Below, in pieces: positions 32,621 to 44,294 of a DNA stretch of 64,000 bases (positions within the stretch are counted from its first letter, which is position 1; every line of letters begins with the position of its first letter). This DNA is from Blattamonas nauphoetae (taxonomy: Eukaryota > Preaxostyla > Oxymonadida), in contig JARBJD010000067.1 in NCBI GenBank assembly GCA_033064195.1, positions 124,001 through 188,000 of the forward strand, in the 5' to 3' direction. The notes under the pieces are model-generated. The model saw only the letters and a list, made by a program, of their open reading frames with translations, was not told the origin of the DNA and searched no databases. Position numbers and translations under genes: made by a program.

Positions 32621-35542
32621 ATGGCGAAACGCAAATCCCGTGCGAAGAATCCCAAACTTGCTTCGTGTTTCCATGAGATCTTCGGATGTCTTCCTCTCGC
32701 ACGCCGTCTATCCACCGTCTTGATTGGATGTCTGATAATGGCCTGTGGATTTGTGTTTATGAGACAAACAAATCTGCATTACGAGATATATGTGCTAGAG
32801 TCGCCGTCGCGACCCGTTGCATCCATCTGTTCAGTGTTCCTGATTGCTAACGGCGGTTGTTTTGTTGCATCAGCATTGTATGCAACATTTTTCCCTCATC
32901 TCACCTTTTACTCTCGTTTTCAATCTTCCCTGTACCTCCATCTCATCATTTTTAGGATTCCATGCCCGTATTCCTGGCCCGTTGTCTACTTTGTGGCCAG
33001 CTTCAACCTTGTGTCTCCGTTCATGCTTTCTCTGTTCCTTCTGGAAGTGTACACCCGAAAATGGAATATAGACTTCCTGATCACGCACTTCGTTCGGCAT
33101 TACCAGTCCAAGTGGCACAAGGAGTCAGGCAGCGCGATCCAGACTCTGTGTCGGCTGTATCATTCGCCCGACCTCGACGAGCCCTTTTCGCAAACACTAC
33201 AATTCTCCGCAGGGTTCCTTATTGCTAGTGAGGTGCTGAATGTGATTGCTGGTGTCATTTGGCTTCATCACACGTGGCTATCAATTGTTTGTTCTCATCT
33301 TCTTTCATCCTTCCTCTCCCAACTTTCTCAGTTCGTCTTAGCTGTACCAGCCTTCAACGGTGCCACTGCTGTCTCTCTCTCGATCAGAACCCATTTTATT
33401 GGGAAAAAGTTTGCGGACAATCAGATCCGTTGGAAGGTGGAAAAGTACCTCCCGCCCGATGGCTTCGCAACTGTTTTCGCAGTTGTTGACCTTATCTTAG
33501 CGATCATCCTTCCCTGTATGGGTCGACTCTTCTATTTTACCTACAAAGAGAAAGAAACGTGTTGTGTCGAAAAAATCTCCGATTGTCGTCGAACAGACTC
33601 GAAAATTGTGGGTCACCCTTACCAACACGCAGGTTTTGGCGCATTAGGGTTTTTCCTCACTCTCGTCGGATTTCTGGCGAATGTGGGCTTCTACTATTCG
33701 ACGCTGTTTGGGCACGAAAAATTCGAATGGCTGGACACGGGCTTGCTGGTATCCAGCTACATCGCAAACTACAGAGAGTTTCTCGATGATTGTGGGATCG
33801 AAATGGACGAAATACACGCCAGATCTCAACTAGATACTGTGTTGAACAGGGAACGGTACGCCATCTGGACTGTGCGCTCCAAGTCAGCCAGGATGTATTT
33901 GGAGGGGCATCTTCTCCTTCTTGTTGCCTGGATCGCCATCCCTCTCCTTCTTGTTTTGGCGAAATATCTTATTCATAAATGCAAGTATTATATGAAGTAC
34001 CACGTGAATGTCACTCGATCAACACCGAAAGTTGAGGATGACCCATCTGAAGACGAGAGCGAGCTGTCTCTTCTGTCTGCCGAGCTGCGCGAGCTGTACC
34101 GCAAAGTCCAGAAACTGCAGAAACAAGAAATGTCAGAAACTGTCGTTCTCGAATTGCGAGAGCTTCTCACACGTGCCGTCCCGCTCGACGCACGGTTCTT
34201 CCAACTGACCGAAGAGGAAGTCACCATCTCCCAACGCGACGACCCTCTCTCCGCTCTCTCCACGCTGGACGGATGGACAGAAGTGGTTGGGCTCGGATTG
34301 GGCAGGGAACTCTTTACAGTCTCGTCGGAATCGTCGCCTGATGTCCAATTTAGGCACCTCGTTCAATCCATCCCCGTTGAACTCGAGCGCATCGTCTCTT
34401 TGTTCGAATTCGGCGAGTTTTCGAAAGAGCGAAGGCGGGGAGAGCAGGACTGGCTTGTGTGGCGGATGGCGTGCTGGCGTGTCGAGATTCTAGTCTCACA
34501 CTTCGACGACACAATTCCACTCGGAAGGAGGGCGGAGAAGACACAGATCCACGCTCAGTCTGATCAGATGACAGCCCAAGTGTCTGAAATCGAATGTCGC
34601 GCTGATTCTCGCAACTACCTCAGTTGGCGCGAGAGCATGCCACGCACTCCAAGCATGGTGCAACCGCTGCCACCCCTCCCCACTCCTCCCTCTTCCCTCA
34701 AAGTCCACCCCGAGTCTCCCCGCTCTCCGCCTGCCTGTCCAGTCCGGCCACACCCAACTCGCATTGTTGTTGTGAATCCGGCACCAGAAGTGGATACCAC
34801 TTTTGTGTCGTTTCGGGCAGAAATGGATATTGTGAACATTGGGATGCCAGCTGAGCCAGTGCATTCGTATTCGCTGAGGAGAGGGGGAGGGAGGGAGGTA
34901 GGGCGTTCGAAAGGTGTGAGTTGGGAGACAGTGGAGATGGAGAGGACACACATCGCACTGCACCAGAATCTGAGCAGCACGTGGCGGCGACTCAACCAGC
35001 AGCGCCGCTCCGCTCCACACCAACCGCACACCATCACAGCCTCGGAAGCTGATGAGTTGATTGTGATGGGAAGGCAGTTCCACCAACACACCGCCGAGCT
35101 CGCTGACACACACGCCCGCACTGACCCGTCGACTGCGCTGCTCGTTCTTGACAAGTTCGACGAAGTGGATGTGCTGATGAGTGAGTCGCGTGGATTCACG
35201 TTTCGTGTTCCACCATCGCTCACAGCAGAGGACCAGTTCAGTGTGCTTGTGCGAGTGCAGGGGAAGGAGCGGAGAAGAATTGTGGAAGGGCTGGCCCACT
35301 CGAACAACGTGTCTGACTTGGAAGTGCTGGGGATGGATGGGATGCGGTGGGAGATGGCGCAGCGGAGAGCGGTTGTGCTGTTCCATCTTTTGAAGGAGAA
35401 GCACAAACACAGCACTTCAAGGGTGGCGGAGATTGAGAAGATGTTCACCGAGCTGATGTCGGAAGTGTGGGCGATTGAGCACAGTGCTGACGTGGCGGGG
35501 TGGGAGAATTGGGAGGAGAGGACACGATGGCTGGCAAGGTGA
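32621..35542 (+). CDS. Multi-pass membrane protein with long cytoplasmic tail, unrecognised
   Basis: An ATG at 32621 opens a frame that stays open to TGA at 35542 (973 codons unspliced). Two likely in-frame introns can be seen: GTATGC...TTTTTAG around 32878-32955 and GTTTGTTCTC...CTTTCTCAG around 33286-33330, so the true protein is about 930 residues. The first half has about seven hydrophobic spans (for example STVLIGCLIMACGFVFM, FATVFAVVDLILAIIL, FFLTLVGFLANVGFYYS, LLLLVAWIAIPLLLVLA). The second half is hydrophilic, with a Glu/Lys-rich helical segment, a proline-rich stretch near 34640-34740 and helical sequence to the end. The layout (membrane domain, then long cytosolic tail) resembles a receptor or channel-like protein, but I recognise no family. 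The gene is single-copy here and lies just outside the inverted duplication. Confidence 0.8.
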   Translation: MAKRKSRAKNPKLASCFHEIFGCLPLARRLSTVLIGCLIMACGFVFMRQTNLHYEIYVLESPSRPVASICSVFLIANGGCFVASALYATFFPHLTFYSRFQSSLYLHLIIFRIPCPYSWPVVYFVASFNLVSPFMLSLFLLEVYTRKWNIDFLITHFVRHYQSKWHKESGSAIQTLCRLYHSPDLDEPFSQTLQFSAGFLIASEVLNVIAGVIWLHHTWLSIVCSHLLSSFLSQLSQFVLAVPAFNGATAVSLSIRTHFIGKKFADNQIRWKVEKYLPPDGFATVFAVVDLILAIILPCMGRLFYFTYKEKETCCVEKISDCRRTDSKIVGHPYQHAGFGALGFFLTLVGFLANVGFYYSTLFGHEKFEWLDTGLLVSSYIANYREFLDDCGIEMDEIHARSQLDTVLNRERYAIWTVRSKSARMYLEGHLLLLVAWIAIPLLLVLAKYLIHKCKYYMKYHVNVTRSTPKVEDDPSEDESELSLLSAELRELYRKVQKLQKQEMSETVVLELRELLTRAVPLDARFFQLTEEEVTISQRDDPLSALSTLDGWTEVVGLGLGRELFTVSSESSPDVQFRHLVQSIPVELERIVSLFEFGEFSKERRRGEQDWLVWRMACWRVEILVSHFDDTIPLGRRAEKTQIHAQSDQMTAQVSEIECRADSRNYLSWRESMPRTPSMVQPLPPLPTPPSSLKVHPESPRSPPACPVRPHPTRIVVVNPAPEVDTTFVSFRAEMDIVNIGMPAEPVHSYSLRRGGGREVGRSKGVSWETVEMERTHIALHQNLSSTWRRLNQQRRSAPHQPHTITASEADELIVMGRQFHQHTAELADTHARTDPSTALLVLDKFDEVDVLMSESRGFTFRVPPSLTAEDQFSVLVRVQGKERRRIVEGLAHSNNVSDLEVLGMDGMRWEMAQRRAVVLFHLLKEKHKHSTSRVAEIEKMFTELMSEVWAIEHSADVAGWENWEERTRWLAR

Positions 35543-35792
35543 GGAGGATGCGGCTCTGTCGTAATCATTTGCGACAGAGCAGTTTCTACGCTTTTCTATT
35601 CACTTTTCTTTTGTTTTCATTTTTTGTCTCATTTCTTCGTCGACCAGTCTGTTTGGATGATTTGTCAAGAAAATTCAACAGTTAACATCAGACAGAAATG
35701 ATCTTCCACTGAGCCTGCTCCCAACAACAAATAACCAATATAATCGTGTGGATTGTCACCCTATCAGATAAAGGGTCAGATCCAGAAAGAGG

Positions 35793-36985
35793 ATGAATGT
35801 GAGTGAATCCCACTCCTCTGTGCTCCCACTCAACTCCAAACACTTCCCCCAATGCTCTTCTCACATTCTTCGCATTTCTCCATCGATCGTACCACTCTCA
35901 TCAGAACTCGCGATGGCGGTGATCCTTATGGCTATTCTCATTGGAGTTCTGCCCTTATTTCCGATCCATTCACGTCTGGTGTTGTATCAATCACAATCAC
36001 AGTTTTCAAGATTTCAAGTGTGCTTGATTCATTTTATGTCAGTTTGCTCAGCGGACTCTTCTGGTGTCTGTTTTGGTGTGTTGGACTCTTCAGCTGAAAT
36101 TCCCTGGAAGAAGATGACAATTGCAACTTCTCTCCAAGGTCTGATCTTCACACAATCATCTTCTCAGACAACTACTGTCTCAGTACTTCTGGAAATCAGT
36201 CAGCGAGGTAATTGGTATTAAGTGCTACTGGCTTTTTCAAAGGGTCAGATCATGCTCATTTCAACATGACATGAATATTAGCGTTTTTTATCGAAGTTTT
36301 CACATTACGAACACTTCACTTCACTAATCAGCTCGTTTAAATGAACAATTTTCCACGCGATCAGTTTCAAGCGATTGATGTCTACTTTCCGTCAAGTGAT
36401 TCTTTCGACATTAAATTCGTGCATTCAATATCACTCCGCCATTTATTGAACTTCAATGTATTCACTAGACTAATCTAACATGATTCGGTGAAAAGGGTGT
36501 GATCTGACCCTTTGACAACAACGCTAGCACTTAATACCAATTACCTCGCCGACTGATCTTCTCGTCAGGTCTCCATCATCCGATTTACGTCGATCTTGCC
36601 ACTCTGAACTGAAAGAAGGCGATACGCGTCAGGCATCCCTTCATCAGTGCGAATTGGAGTCTGATTCTCTCTCCTTTCACTCTTCTTTCTCTTTCTCAGT
36701 TTTCTGTCGATGGATACAAAACATCCTTCCGAATTGACAATATTTCTCGCCTCTCCCGACCAAAACAAATCACAGAAGAGATGAAGGAAGTGAAATGACA
36801 CTATTCATGCCCCACGCGTCGGAGAAACGCTTTTCGAGAACAACGATTGATTCAGTAAACTCACGTCACCATTCGTATTTTCACTTCACAAAAACTCGTT
36901 CTTTCGATCTTTCTTTTGATTATTCTCGTGAAGACTTCACTGCCACTCATATCCACATTGCTGGAATGGGCTGGAATCAAAGACG
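35793..36985 (+). pseudogene. SPRY-like repeat pseudogene split by a short element
   Basis: Parts of one SPRY-like repeat are visible: SALISDPFTSGVVSITITVF near 35940-36000, a FGVLDSSAEIPW-like piece near 36070, then after an insertion GIPSSVRIGV near 36630 and, behind a short intron, a linker of the type FRIDNISRLSRPKQ to 36797. These match the linker and repeat ends of the kinase/SPRY gene in the duplicated arms. No kinase part is present and downstream frames are broken, so this is a relic of a family member. Confidence 0.65.
36195..36557. mobile_element. 363-bp inverted-repeat element inside the SPRY-like pseudogene
   Basis: The ends are inverted copies over about 50 bp (GCGAGGTAATTGGTATTAAG followed by a CAAAGGGTCAGATCA-like stretch). 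A solo piece of the same end (AAAGGGTCAGATC) occurs at about 35772, upstream. I cannot see a clear target duplication. It looks like a MITE. Confidence 0.65.
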
Positions 36986-36989
36986 CAAA

Positions 36990-37860
36990 TAGCGACTTTT
37001 TCAATCGTTTTATGTATGTCTTATTGATTTTCAGATGGTGTAAGTGAACAACACGAGAAATGTTGATTCGATCACAATCATTGAGTCAAACCGTTGGGCA
37101 CATTTTTCAATGAAAGAGACATGTAAACCGATAAGAAATGGAAATTAAAAGCCTCAAGAAAAGGAGAATGACAGTTAATGCTTCGATCGATATCAGGTTC
37201 GGTTGATCGGCCCACCCCCTCGACATTACATTCTGGCCACCCTGTAAACATAAACCCGTTTTTATTCGACAATCTCTTAATAGTCCTAATATCTCGACAG
37301 TGAGTCAAAGTGAGGTGAATTAGAAACGAGGTGCAATATCTAGGTTATCTGCATCAGATTCGAATTGTTTCGAACTCGATTTCAAAGAATGGGTATCTTA
37401 TTTTCACACCAACTCTCTCTCAGAATTTAAGATCGTCGATGTCTCATTTACCATCTCGCACCTCTTCTCCGTCACCACCACTCACTTGTCAAAAGATAAC
37501 TTCATCAATAGACAAACTCATCAACTTCTTTCGCACAACTTCGTTCAACTCGTTCAATTGAGGTATAATGGAGATCTAGGAAACTGTATCAGAACCTAAC
37601 AACTCAAGATCATCCATTCCACGAGCTCTTTCATGAATAAGGAAGAGATTACACACCTCATGACACCCACATTGTCGTCGCTGCGAATTGATACTTCTCA
37701 ACTTCTCGAAGATAGCAAGACCAAAAATGACATTTCTGTGGAACTACTCTGATCTTGAGCCAAATTTATTTCCTCATAAGGTACGAATCGCAGGATCAGT
37801 CGCCACCGCAGATGTGGAATCCAAACGACTCCCTCACCCAACGCTGCCGCTAGAAACCCG
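36990..37860. other. Stretch without a supported gene
   Basis: About 870 bp with only short chance frames in both strands. No repeat shared with other parts of the window was seen. Confidence 0.4.
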
Positions 37861-37865
37861 CCTGT

Positions 37866-38580
37866 GTGACCAAACTGGTGGGTGACACAAACGAATTTGG
37901 GATGTTGGGATCCACAAACTGGAGAACTCTTGTCGACGTCGGAATTACACTTGTGATCAACTCGGGTACGATTGTTCTCCAAGTTTTCCGCCTACCATCG
38001 AACACACTCCACCCAACCGAAGGCAGAATCGTTACCGTGAAAGTCCCCAAGCCCCAAGTTCCCTCAACCGCGCTCGTCTTCGCCGCACATCGATGGAACC
38101 GTGTGAAAGTACAGTGTCTAAACACACAGTATGGCTGAAGGACCAGTCGCAACAAGGCGGAGGAGATGCACGAGATCGCGAAGAATGCGATGTTCCACTT
38201 CTTCTCGAACCTGACTGCGCCGAACTCGAAGCTGAGTGTGATTCCCACGCTTCTACTGTCCAAGTGATGGACCCGCACACTCAGCTGAATCAGAAAGCGA
38301 GCCGGATCAGTGGAGCAAGTGGAATGTCGGGAGCAGCGATGAGACGAAAGAAGAAGCAAAAGAAGAAGAAGGCGGAGACACACTCGTAACCGAGCTGATT
38401 GGCAGGGCTGGCAGTGTTCATCGTGCTGGCCAACAAATACTCAAACGACCTGAGCACTCTTCGCGAAGTGCTGCGGCTGGCTGAACACCTTGTGCGATTG
38501 GTGATGCGCGGGACACCGGCGAGTGACAGCGACACCGGACTGACCAACGCATTCTGATGGAGCAGACAGGATCTGCTGAT
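37866..38580 (+). pseudogene. Broken coding stretch, unrecognised
   Basis: Several plus-strand pieces look coding but lie in different frames: DVGITLVINSGTIVLQVF (about 37930-37990), HEIAKNAMFHFFSNL (about 38165-38215) and LSTLREVLRLAEHLVRLVM (about 38440-38510), the last ending at a TGA near 38555. A multi-exon gene with hidden introns or a decayed gene would both explain this. Given frame changes without clear GT-AG pairs I favour decay or base-call indels. No family recognised. Confidence 0.4.
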
Positions 38581-38709
38581 GTCGTCCACAACTTGCGTTT
38601 CTATTCGTCGATTCCGGCATATCCGATGAATGTGGCTCCAACACAAATGCAGTAGGAGCCACCGACATGCGGGAAGAAGGATCAGACAGCGAGGAAGCTG
38701 GCGAACGAG

Positions 38710-40128
38710 ATGAGAAGAGCGGAAGAGTCGTGGAAGAGCGAGAAAAGCAATGGGAGAGATAAACAACCAGAACGGCACGCAGACAAAGACAGCGAGAGTG
38801 GGAGTGAGTGGAGGAGAGAGAACGAGGACGAGCCCACGTCGGAGGAAGACCAGACGCGAATTGAAATAGAAGAAACAACGCGTGAGAGTTGGGAGGAGCA
38901 GCCGAGCCCACCTGCTCTCCAACCGACTGCTGACAAGCACGGCCTCGTCCTGTCGAACACGATCATCGCTAACTCCAATCGAGACGAGCAAATCGACGAT
39001 TTCTCGCGTTTGGAAGACTCGTTCGTGGCGAGACCGAAGCCGAACAGCTCGCTGCAGGAGAAAAGAGGAGAGCGGAAGGAGTCGCCGGCTGATCTAACAC
39101 GACACACCCAGCCGAATAGCACCGTCTCTCTCCGAATGAATTGGACAGAGATACCGAATAGCAGATTGGAGTAGACAAACAGAAGGATGGCAGTGTCGAT
39201 TCTTCTCTGAAGCTTGAATTAGAACACCTCCTCGACACATCCGCATCATCTGCATCGAATGCAGATCTGTTGCGAATGATCGATTCCTTGAAAGCAACGC
39301 TCGCCGAAGCAGAACGACCGCGCTCGGCCGACAAGGCGAATAATGAAAAAGAACTGCGAACAAAAGGTTCAGTCTCGGCTGAGGAACACTCCGAACTGAC
39401 TCGTCTCAAAGAGGAGAACGCTCGACTGACCGAAACAATGTCAGACTTCCAAGTTCGAGCAGCTTCGCTGACCACTGACAAAAGCACGCCGGAAAGGAGT
39501 TTGGAGCAGACAAGGCAGAAGATGGAGATGGTGCAGGAGAATAACCCGCGGTTGGAGGAGAGATTGGAGGAGACGAAGAGAGAAGTGGACGAGTGGATTG
39601 AAATGAACGAGAAGAGCCATTCCATCGAGACACTCCACACGAACATTGATCAGCTCACGACTGAGCGAGACACACTCCAAGCCAACCTGACCGCAACTAA
39701 CCAGTCACTCGACGAATCCAACCAGCGGTGTGCATCTCATCTCATTCATTCTCCTTTCTGTTTTCCTTTCTTCCCTTCAGCATCGACACCCTCTCCTTGC
39801 AAGTCTCTTCCCTCCTTGCCCAAAACCCAGAACTCGAGCACCTTCTCTCCAAAGACTGGTTCATCACAACCGACACGCAGACAGAATGTGTAGGAGTGAG
39901 CGAGTCAGCTGCACAACTCGCCTCAATCGAGAAATTCAAGCCAGCCAGCATCACTTCACACCGACCGCACTACTTGGACGACATGAGAAAGGTGAGGGAG
40001 TGGAGAGTGGTCGAGCAGGCTCGCAAGTTCAACGAATACATTTCCAGCCAAGTTGGCACCGCCGCTTCACTCACCGCCACCAACGAGAACACGGATGGGC
40101 AGAAGAGCATTCTCGACAAAATGTGAAG
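38710..40128 (+). pseudogene. Coiled-coil protein gene, frame-broken
   Basis: The frame at 39270-39730 is a clear coiled coil (for example LTRLKEENARLTETM, LEERLEETKREVDEWIEM). An intron (GTGTGCATCT...CCCTTCAG, about 39729-39780) joins it to 39781-40126, which reads SLQVSSLLAQNPELEHLL and later KVREWRVVEQARKFNEY. Upstream (38710-39174) is a highly charged frame. The link between the upstream and central parts needs a frame change, and a downstream piece (ENV then DLVVLSFCVFF after an intron near 40185-40235) also needs one. A long coiled-coil structural protein is likely; whether the breaks are real or homopolymer errors in the assembly I cannot tell. Confidence 0.5.
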
Positions 40129-40239
40129 GATCAGCGAATGCTTCGAAACAGATTCAAAGCGAAGGAATACTTCATCGAGAATGTGGTTTGTGTCTCTTCT
40201 CCTCTTCTCTTCATTGTCTCTCTCTGCCTCTTCAGGATC

Positions 40240-41012
40240 TCGTCGTCCTGTCCTTCTGTGTCTTCTTCTCGTTCTGACAACAGATCGAGACTGAAACACG
40301 GTCATCCCCTGTGGACACACGCTCTTCAGCCATCTTTCATCCTCACTACCCATTCTTTCGATCCCTTCACATTTCATCAATCAATATCAAGTGCAATTTC
40401 TCTCTCAATACCATCACCAATGCATTTCTAGGAATATATAAGATGACTTTTTTCCAATATAGTTCGAATTCTGGGTTTTGGTGAATAAAAACGGGTGTTT
40501 TGATTAAAGACGGGTTTTCTGAGGTACTATGAATGGTCAGTTCTCCTAAAATCGTACCAATTCCAACAGTTTCGTCATTGTCATCATTAAATACTGGTAT
40601 TCGTTCTCAATTGGCTTCGTGAGGTGAGAGACAACAGTCTGTTTCGACACAGATCGAAGTATCACCTCGATCGTGATTTTAATGTCTTCACAAGTGGCCA
40701 GATCTGATTTATGCTCCTGTAACCTCCACTGGATCTTCCATTACAACCTGGGTAATGTGAACAAGTTAAGGAACTGTGTTGTCTGCGGATGGTGGAGGGA
40801 GAACGAAGATTCCATGCGAACTTGTCAATCGTTCTTAAACGAATCGAAAAGGGATCGAGGTGACGAGCTGGCACGAGTGCAACCGGAGTACACATCGTCA
40901 CGACACATTCACAAACATGCTCACATCAGCGCCGGTGACGGGTGAGACGATCCCAAAGTGAAACTACTGTGGATGGCTGGATTGAGAGTGTGACAGAAAA
41001 GGAGATGCCAGA
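40240..41012. other. Stretch without a supported gene
   Basis: Convergent spacer between the coiled-coil stretch and the minus-strand gene ending at 41013. Only short frames; no repeat recognised. Confidence 0.4.
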
Positions 41013-43222
41013 TCAGAGCTCGTCCACATTGAATGATTGCACGGTCCTGAACTGTCCTGCACCATTCAGCATTTCTTGATTGGGGTCCACCTCGATCCCC
41101 ACCACTCGCAGTTCGAACGCATCGTCCCACCCTTCTTCTCTCAAACGCCCTTCTCGTCTCTTCTGCCGCTCTCGTTTCGCTCGATTCCATTCTTGTGTTC
41201 TGTTCAGCATGCTCGTGAAGACAATCTTAAAATGGTCTTCGTTCTCCATCTCGATCATCGTTCGCATTTCCCACTTCACAAGTTCTGACACAAAGTCGGC
41301 GTCGTGTTCTTCAGCTCGCTGTTCCATGTTTTTGATGTTGTTGTGGATCCAACTGAGACAATTCTCGAGTTGAGTTTTGGCGTCTTCATTCAGAATGAGT
41401 TTGTCCGAATTGTGGAACATGAATGTGATGAACTGTTTGGCTGGCTCGAACACAGATACACGAATGAGAGGATACTGCTGTAACCACACTTCTAAATCGT
41501 CTCCAATCGGAGTCAACATGCATCGGATGAATTTGGTGAGTGAGACAAAAGAGTTGGACTCCGAGAGGGGAAGAGAAACAAAATCGATTGTTTCAAACAT
41601 CTTCCCAACGAGATTGCCTGTTATGAACTGCTCCCTCATCGAGGGAGAGTTTATTATGATGTTTGTGATCGTTACGAACGTTGTTCTCCTAACATCTTGG
41701 AAATGGAGCTTGATTGAGTTGAGAATGATGTCGGAGAAGGATGGATCGTCGAGGACGATTGTTTGGAATGAAGATTTGTAGGGATCTATGCGGTTTGTTG
41801 AAAAAACGTTGAAAAAACGCCATCCCATGTTCATGAACACTTCGCATTGCGTTCGAAGTTCTTTAAGAGAATCAATCGCTTGTTGATGAACTTCAGAAAC
41901 CAAGGGAGTGGTTGGAGAAGAGTCGGATGAAAAAGAAGCGATGAGATTGTCGAAGTCTGAGATGTTCGTGAGAACGGATGTGATAGTGTCTTTCATCATC
42001 AGGATCAATTCTTGAATGATCTCAGAATCAACCTGAATCGTCAAGAAATGATGAAAAGGGTCAAAACATACTTCGATTGGTGGTGATGCGTTCAAAAGAA
42101 GGATGGGGAGGAAAGATGAATAAACACAGAAATCAAGGGGATATACGACGATGTCAGTATCATCTTTCGTGAAATGGGCGTATTTTGAGATATGTGAAGG
42201 ATCGGTTGGGATATTGGGTTGAAAATCGGAGAGAACGATTTGGAGTTTCTTTATCAGAGCAGACAAGAATGAGAAACCAGAATATTGTTGGTATGGGGAA
42301 GATGATGGGAAGATGGGTGAGGGGAGGAGTGTGAGAGCCAGTGGATTTTGTCCGACGAAGCTGAAAAGATGCTGAAGAGAAGTCGAGGCGATTCCGAGAT
42401 GTTGAAAAAGAGAGATCCGAGCAAAAGTGGTGACGACTGCAGGTGGAGGCGATGATGTTCCGATTTTGTCGAATGTGGAAAAGATAAAGTCTTTGTGTTG
42501 GAGAAAAATCGGGTCAACGATTTCAGGTTCGAAGAAGAGTGATTCCATGCAAGAACAACACTGAAAACAAATGAGCAAGATGAAAGAATGAAACACACTG
42601 ATTCCAATGCAGGGCATGAAGACCAATCTCCAAACTGAGTCAAGAGAAAAGGAGGGATTTCAGAAGAAATCGATTTTCGAACGAAGGACGGTGATTTCGA
42701 ATCTGAAAGAAAGCAAGAAATGAAGACATCCATCATCACAACCAAGAAAACCACAAACAAAGAATCTCAATCAGTTTCATCAGTTTCATCAGTTCAGCCT
42801 GAAAAGCGAGAATGATCAAAAGTGAAAAGGAAAGACCACAAGTCCAGGTGAGTGTGGGATACAACACAATGGAGACAGAAATGGACACAAATCATCTAAT
42901 AAATCATCCGACCCTACAGCTGAAATATATCAAAAACATCCAAAACATTGATCAACAAATCGATGAAAACGAAATGAACACACCAGATGCCATTTTCTGC
43001 AATTCTCGGAGTGTGTCAACAATACTATTTTCATCATCACATTGCAACACTTCGAGAAGTCCTGAGATGTTAGACTGAGAGCGAGAGAGATGAAAAACGA
43101 AAATAACAAACCAGGTTCCACCTGGGTGGACTGTTCACAGCACTCGGCAAGAGACCTCCATTCACAACAGACTCCTTTGAAGTCATCGATGAGTCACCTG
43201 ATCCGTTTGTTGCGAGACTCAT
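41013..43222 (-). CDS. HEAT/armadillo-like oxymonad-type protein, six exons
   Basis: The start is ATG 43222 (MSLATNGSGDSS). Short exons read SNISGLLEVLQCDDENSIVD and SDDLLDDLCPFLSP, then AELMKLMKLIEIL, then an exon ending CPALES at 42599. A 38-nt intron (42561-42598) leads to the long last exon 42560-41013, which is open for over 500 codons and ends FNVDEL then TGA. All introns are short with GT...AG ends, and phases match at each junction I tested. The product is about 640 residues, mainly helical, with a charged C-terminal part (REGRLREEGWDDAFELR) that I know from many oxymonad uncharacterised proteins with helical repeats. It probably acts as a scaffold. No catalytic motif. The stop codon of an upstream same-strand gene lies only about 80 bp away. 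Confidence 0.8.
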
Positions 43223-43298
43223 TTCGAATCAATGAAGTATGGGCGTTCATCCTGTATCATTCGCTTTTTAGACTTTTTCACTCTCAAAACCACATTCA

Positions 43299-43533
43299 TC
43301 AGAATAAACCAAGATCACGCACAGCTGAAATGCCTTCATCAAAATGATACTCTTCCGCAATTAAACAGAAAATAATTGAGGGATGATGAAATGTGAAATA
43401 TGTCTTGTGTGTCATGGACAAATGCCTCCCGTCAATACAGATCGAAGCACAGAGGGATCCTGCCATGCTCCATCCACGAAAGACACTGTCTGAGGTCAAG
43501 TGAGTGTTGTGAAGGTGATATGTGAGATGGAAA
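43299..43533 (-). pseudogene. 3' part of a host gene split by the 20-kb transposon
   Basis: Minus-strand sequence from 43533 is open in more than one frame up to stops at 43299 and nearer (one reading passes FRGWSMAGSLCASI, another SFVDGAWQDPSVLRSVL). Across the transposon, at 63710-64000, the same strand carries coding-type sequence. Joining the two flanks at the TATA keeps a frame open, so a gene was probably interrupted here. Which frame is the real one depends on whether the duplicated target is TA or TATA, and I cannot decide that. Confidence 0.5.
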
Positions 43534-44294
43534 TATAGGGGGTGCATTAATTACGTCCCCTCAGGTTTTCTCGATATATGATGAATGAAGACAATGACCA
43601 ATACCGATATGAGTCATAAACATCTGTGATGCTCAGATTAGTGAACACATTTCACAATGATACTTCTTAATTTACGATTTTCAGCAGAGTTCCTGTTTCA
43701 GACACACGAATCCCAATCAACTATCACATTATTTTAAGAGGATGTCCATTCTACGGATTCAAATACATGAAAAAGACACAAATTGTTGAAGAATAAACAA
43801 ATATCTTCCCATTGGAAGGTAAGTGGAGGATCCACACCACCGTCAACAACACAGATTCCCATATGTCTATCCACATCTCCATTCCGAAAGACACTCTCAA
43901 AACATGCTTCAAAGATGATTAAAGTCAATGACAGTCGATTTCAACGAAACCATGCATCTTTTCGTTCGCTTCATCAATCGATCCTCTCGAAAGAGGTATT
44001 GCGATTTTCATTTCTCAAAATCAGTTTTCGTTTCTGGAAATAGGGGAAGAAATACACGTTTCCTCAACATATGGAATTTTCAACCATGGTTAGAGTTTTC
44101 ACTGACTTCTTCGTGGATCTTGAAAGTGATTCGATTCAAGTCTCATTTTGAACATTTTTACGTCTTTCTAAGATTATAAGAAGATGACATAAGTGATATC
44201 GGTGATAAAACTCAACTTTCATACCTTCCAATGAAAAACGAATGACTTTTCATTTTTCCACCACACATGTGAATGAGGCTCTTATTTTACATTT

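Noticed and set aside
39140-39180. Reassignment of TAG to glutamine (as in some oxymonads)
   Set aside because: TAG follows LRLRGG in both copies of the ubiquitin fusion and ends the right-arm SPRY gene at the same point where the other arm has TAA. Long uninterrupted frames of 500-970 codons also fit the standard code.
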